Positions 63,201 through 64,000 of a stretch of DNA of 64,000 bases are shown here, piece after piece (position 1 is the first letter of the stretch; every line of letters begins with the position of its first letter). This stretch comes from Hippasteria phrygiana (lineage: Eukaryota; Echinodermata; Asteroidea; Valvatida; Goniasteridae), in NCBI GenBank assembly GCA_037893225.1, contig JAZGUH010000003.1, positions 1,240,001 to 1,304,000 of the forward strand, written 5' to 3'. The notes beneath the pieces were generated by a model. The model was not told the origin of the DNA and did not search any database. It was given only the letters and a program-made list of their open reading frames with translations. The position numbers and the translations under genes are program-made.

Positions 63201-64000
63201 AACCGATCAGTATTTTTGGAGTTCTGTGCATTTCTCGATTTCAGAATTTTTGACCGAGTCGCAGGTCCGCGGTCATCAGAAATTTCCAAAAGTGGTTGAA
63301 AAATCAAAGTTGATTTTTGGGGCTAAACCTTTTTCCTGAATGGGACTAATCAATTTCCTAAAATTTCAGACCCAACCGATCAGTATTTTTAGAGTTCTGT
63401 GCATTTCTCGATTTCAGAATTTTTGACCGAGTCGCAGGTCCGCGGTCATCAGAAATTTCCAAAAGTAGTTGAAAAATCAAAGTTGAGTTTTGGGGCTAAA
63501 CTTTTTTCCTGAATGGGACTAATGCCTAAAACCAATTTCCTAAAATGTCAGACCCAACTGATCAGTATTTTTGGAGTTCTGTGCATTTCTCAATTTTAGA
63601 ATTTTTGACCGAGTCGCAGGTCCGCGGTCATTAGAAATTTCAAAAAGTAGTTGAAAAATCAAAGTTGATTTTTTGGGCTAAACCTTTTTTCCTGAATGGG
63701 ACTAATGCCTGGAACCAATTTCCTTAAATGTCAGACCCAACCGATCAGTATTTTTGGAGGTCTGTGCATTTCTCGATTTCAGAATTTTTGACCGAGTCGC
63801 AGGTCCGCGGTCATCAGAAATTTCCAAAAGTAGTTGAAAAATCAAAGTTGATTTTTGGGGCTAAACCTTTTTCCTGAATGGGACTAATGCCTGAAACCAA
63901 TTTCCTAAAATTTCAGACCCAACCGATCAGTATTTTTAGAGTTCTGTGCATTTCTCGATTTCTAAATTTTTGACCGAGTCGCAGGTCCGCGGTCATCAGA

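Larger units (their letters stand above)
29201..64000 (+). repeat. ~183-bp tandem satellite array with higher-order structure
   Basis: About 190 direct copies by length, uninterrupted to the window edge. The standard unit is 183 bp starting GATCAGTATTTTTGGAGTTC. Common variants are 182 bp (one A lost in CAGAATTTTTGACC) and 173 bp (one T and the 9-bp GCCTGAAAC segment lost, giving GGGACTAATCAATTTCC). Key words in every unit: TGTGCATTTCTCGATTT, GACCGAGTCGCAGGTCCGCG, GAAAAATCAAAGTTGATTTT, CCTGAATGGGACTAATG. Units in 29.2-29.8 kb are most diverged; inner ones differ at only a few positions. No promoter, no gene. Size and homogenisation suggest heterochromatic, possibly centromere-linked satellite, but function is inferred only. 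Confidence 0.97.

Noticed and set aside
28873..64000. CRISPR-like or minisatellite array
   Set aside because: Units are contiguous ~183-bp monomers without unique spacers, in an intron-containing eukaryotic genome.

Overview
This is a eukaryotic (metazoan) nuclear window, most likely from a marine invertebrate deuterostome. A sea star or other echinoderm is my best guess, from the general look of the palindromic element families; I cannot prove it from this sequence. Coding exons are short and GC-richer, separated by AT-rich introns of 1-2.3 kb with GT-AG borders and packed with small nonautonomous transposons and tRNA-derived SINEs. No bacterial-type gene organisation is present.

Region 1 (1-15351, + strand): the 3' part of one gene, an AHCYL1/AHCYL2 (IRBIT-type, S-adenosylhomocysteine hydrolase-like) ortholog. 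Nine coding exons splice in frame to 371 residues ending in the family's invariant Tyr-Arg-Tyr terminus and a TAA stop. The first 150-160 codons (regulatory N-terminus and start of the catalytic fold) and the promoter lie left of the window. The introns hold TTAA-flanked piggyBac-like MITEs, a TA-flanked Tigger/pogo-like element, hAT-like MITEs with 8-bp target duplications, long hairpin MITEs beginning GGGGCCAATTTCAT, a MITE family beginning TGTGACCCG, and two copies of a tRNA-derived SINE, one ending about 27 bp before an exon.

Region 2 (15352-28872): 3' UTR of unknown length and then intergenic DNA with no gene I can support. It contains a head-to-head pair of tRNA-like SINEs (17.2-17.5 kb), several MITEs, a set of long G homopolymers, and a 1.25-kb interrupted palindrome with about 400-bp arms (23790-25034).

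Region 3 (28873-64000, running off the right edge): a 35-kb satellite array of a ~183-bp monomer (about 190 copies), not known to me. The outermost two monomers are inverted relative to the rest and strongly diverged. The inner array is highly homogenised and carries nested higher-order repeats, seen as rare variants recurring at exact spacings of 1451, 1646, 2172, 2355 and 3635 bp (8, 9, 12, 13 and 20 monomers). This array is the most distinctive part of the window. It resembles a centromeric or pericentromeric/heterochromatic satellite edge next to a euchromatic housekeeping gene. The short open frames in it are by-products of a 61-codon-long monomer rather than genes.
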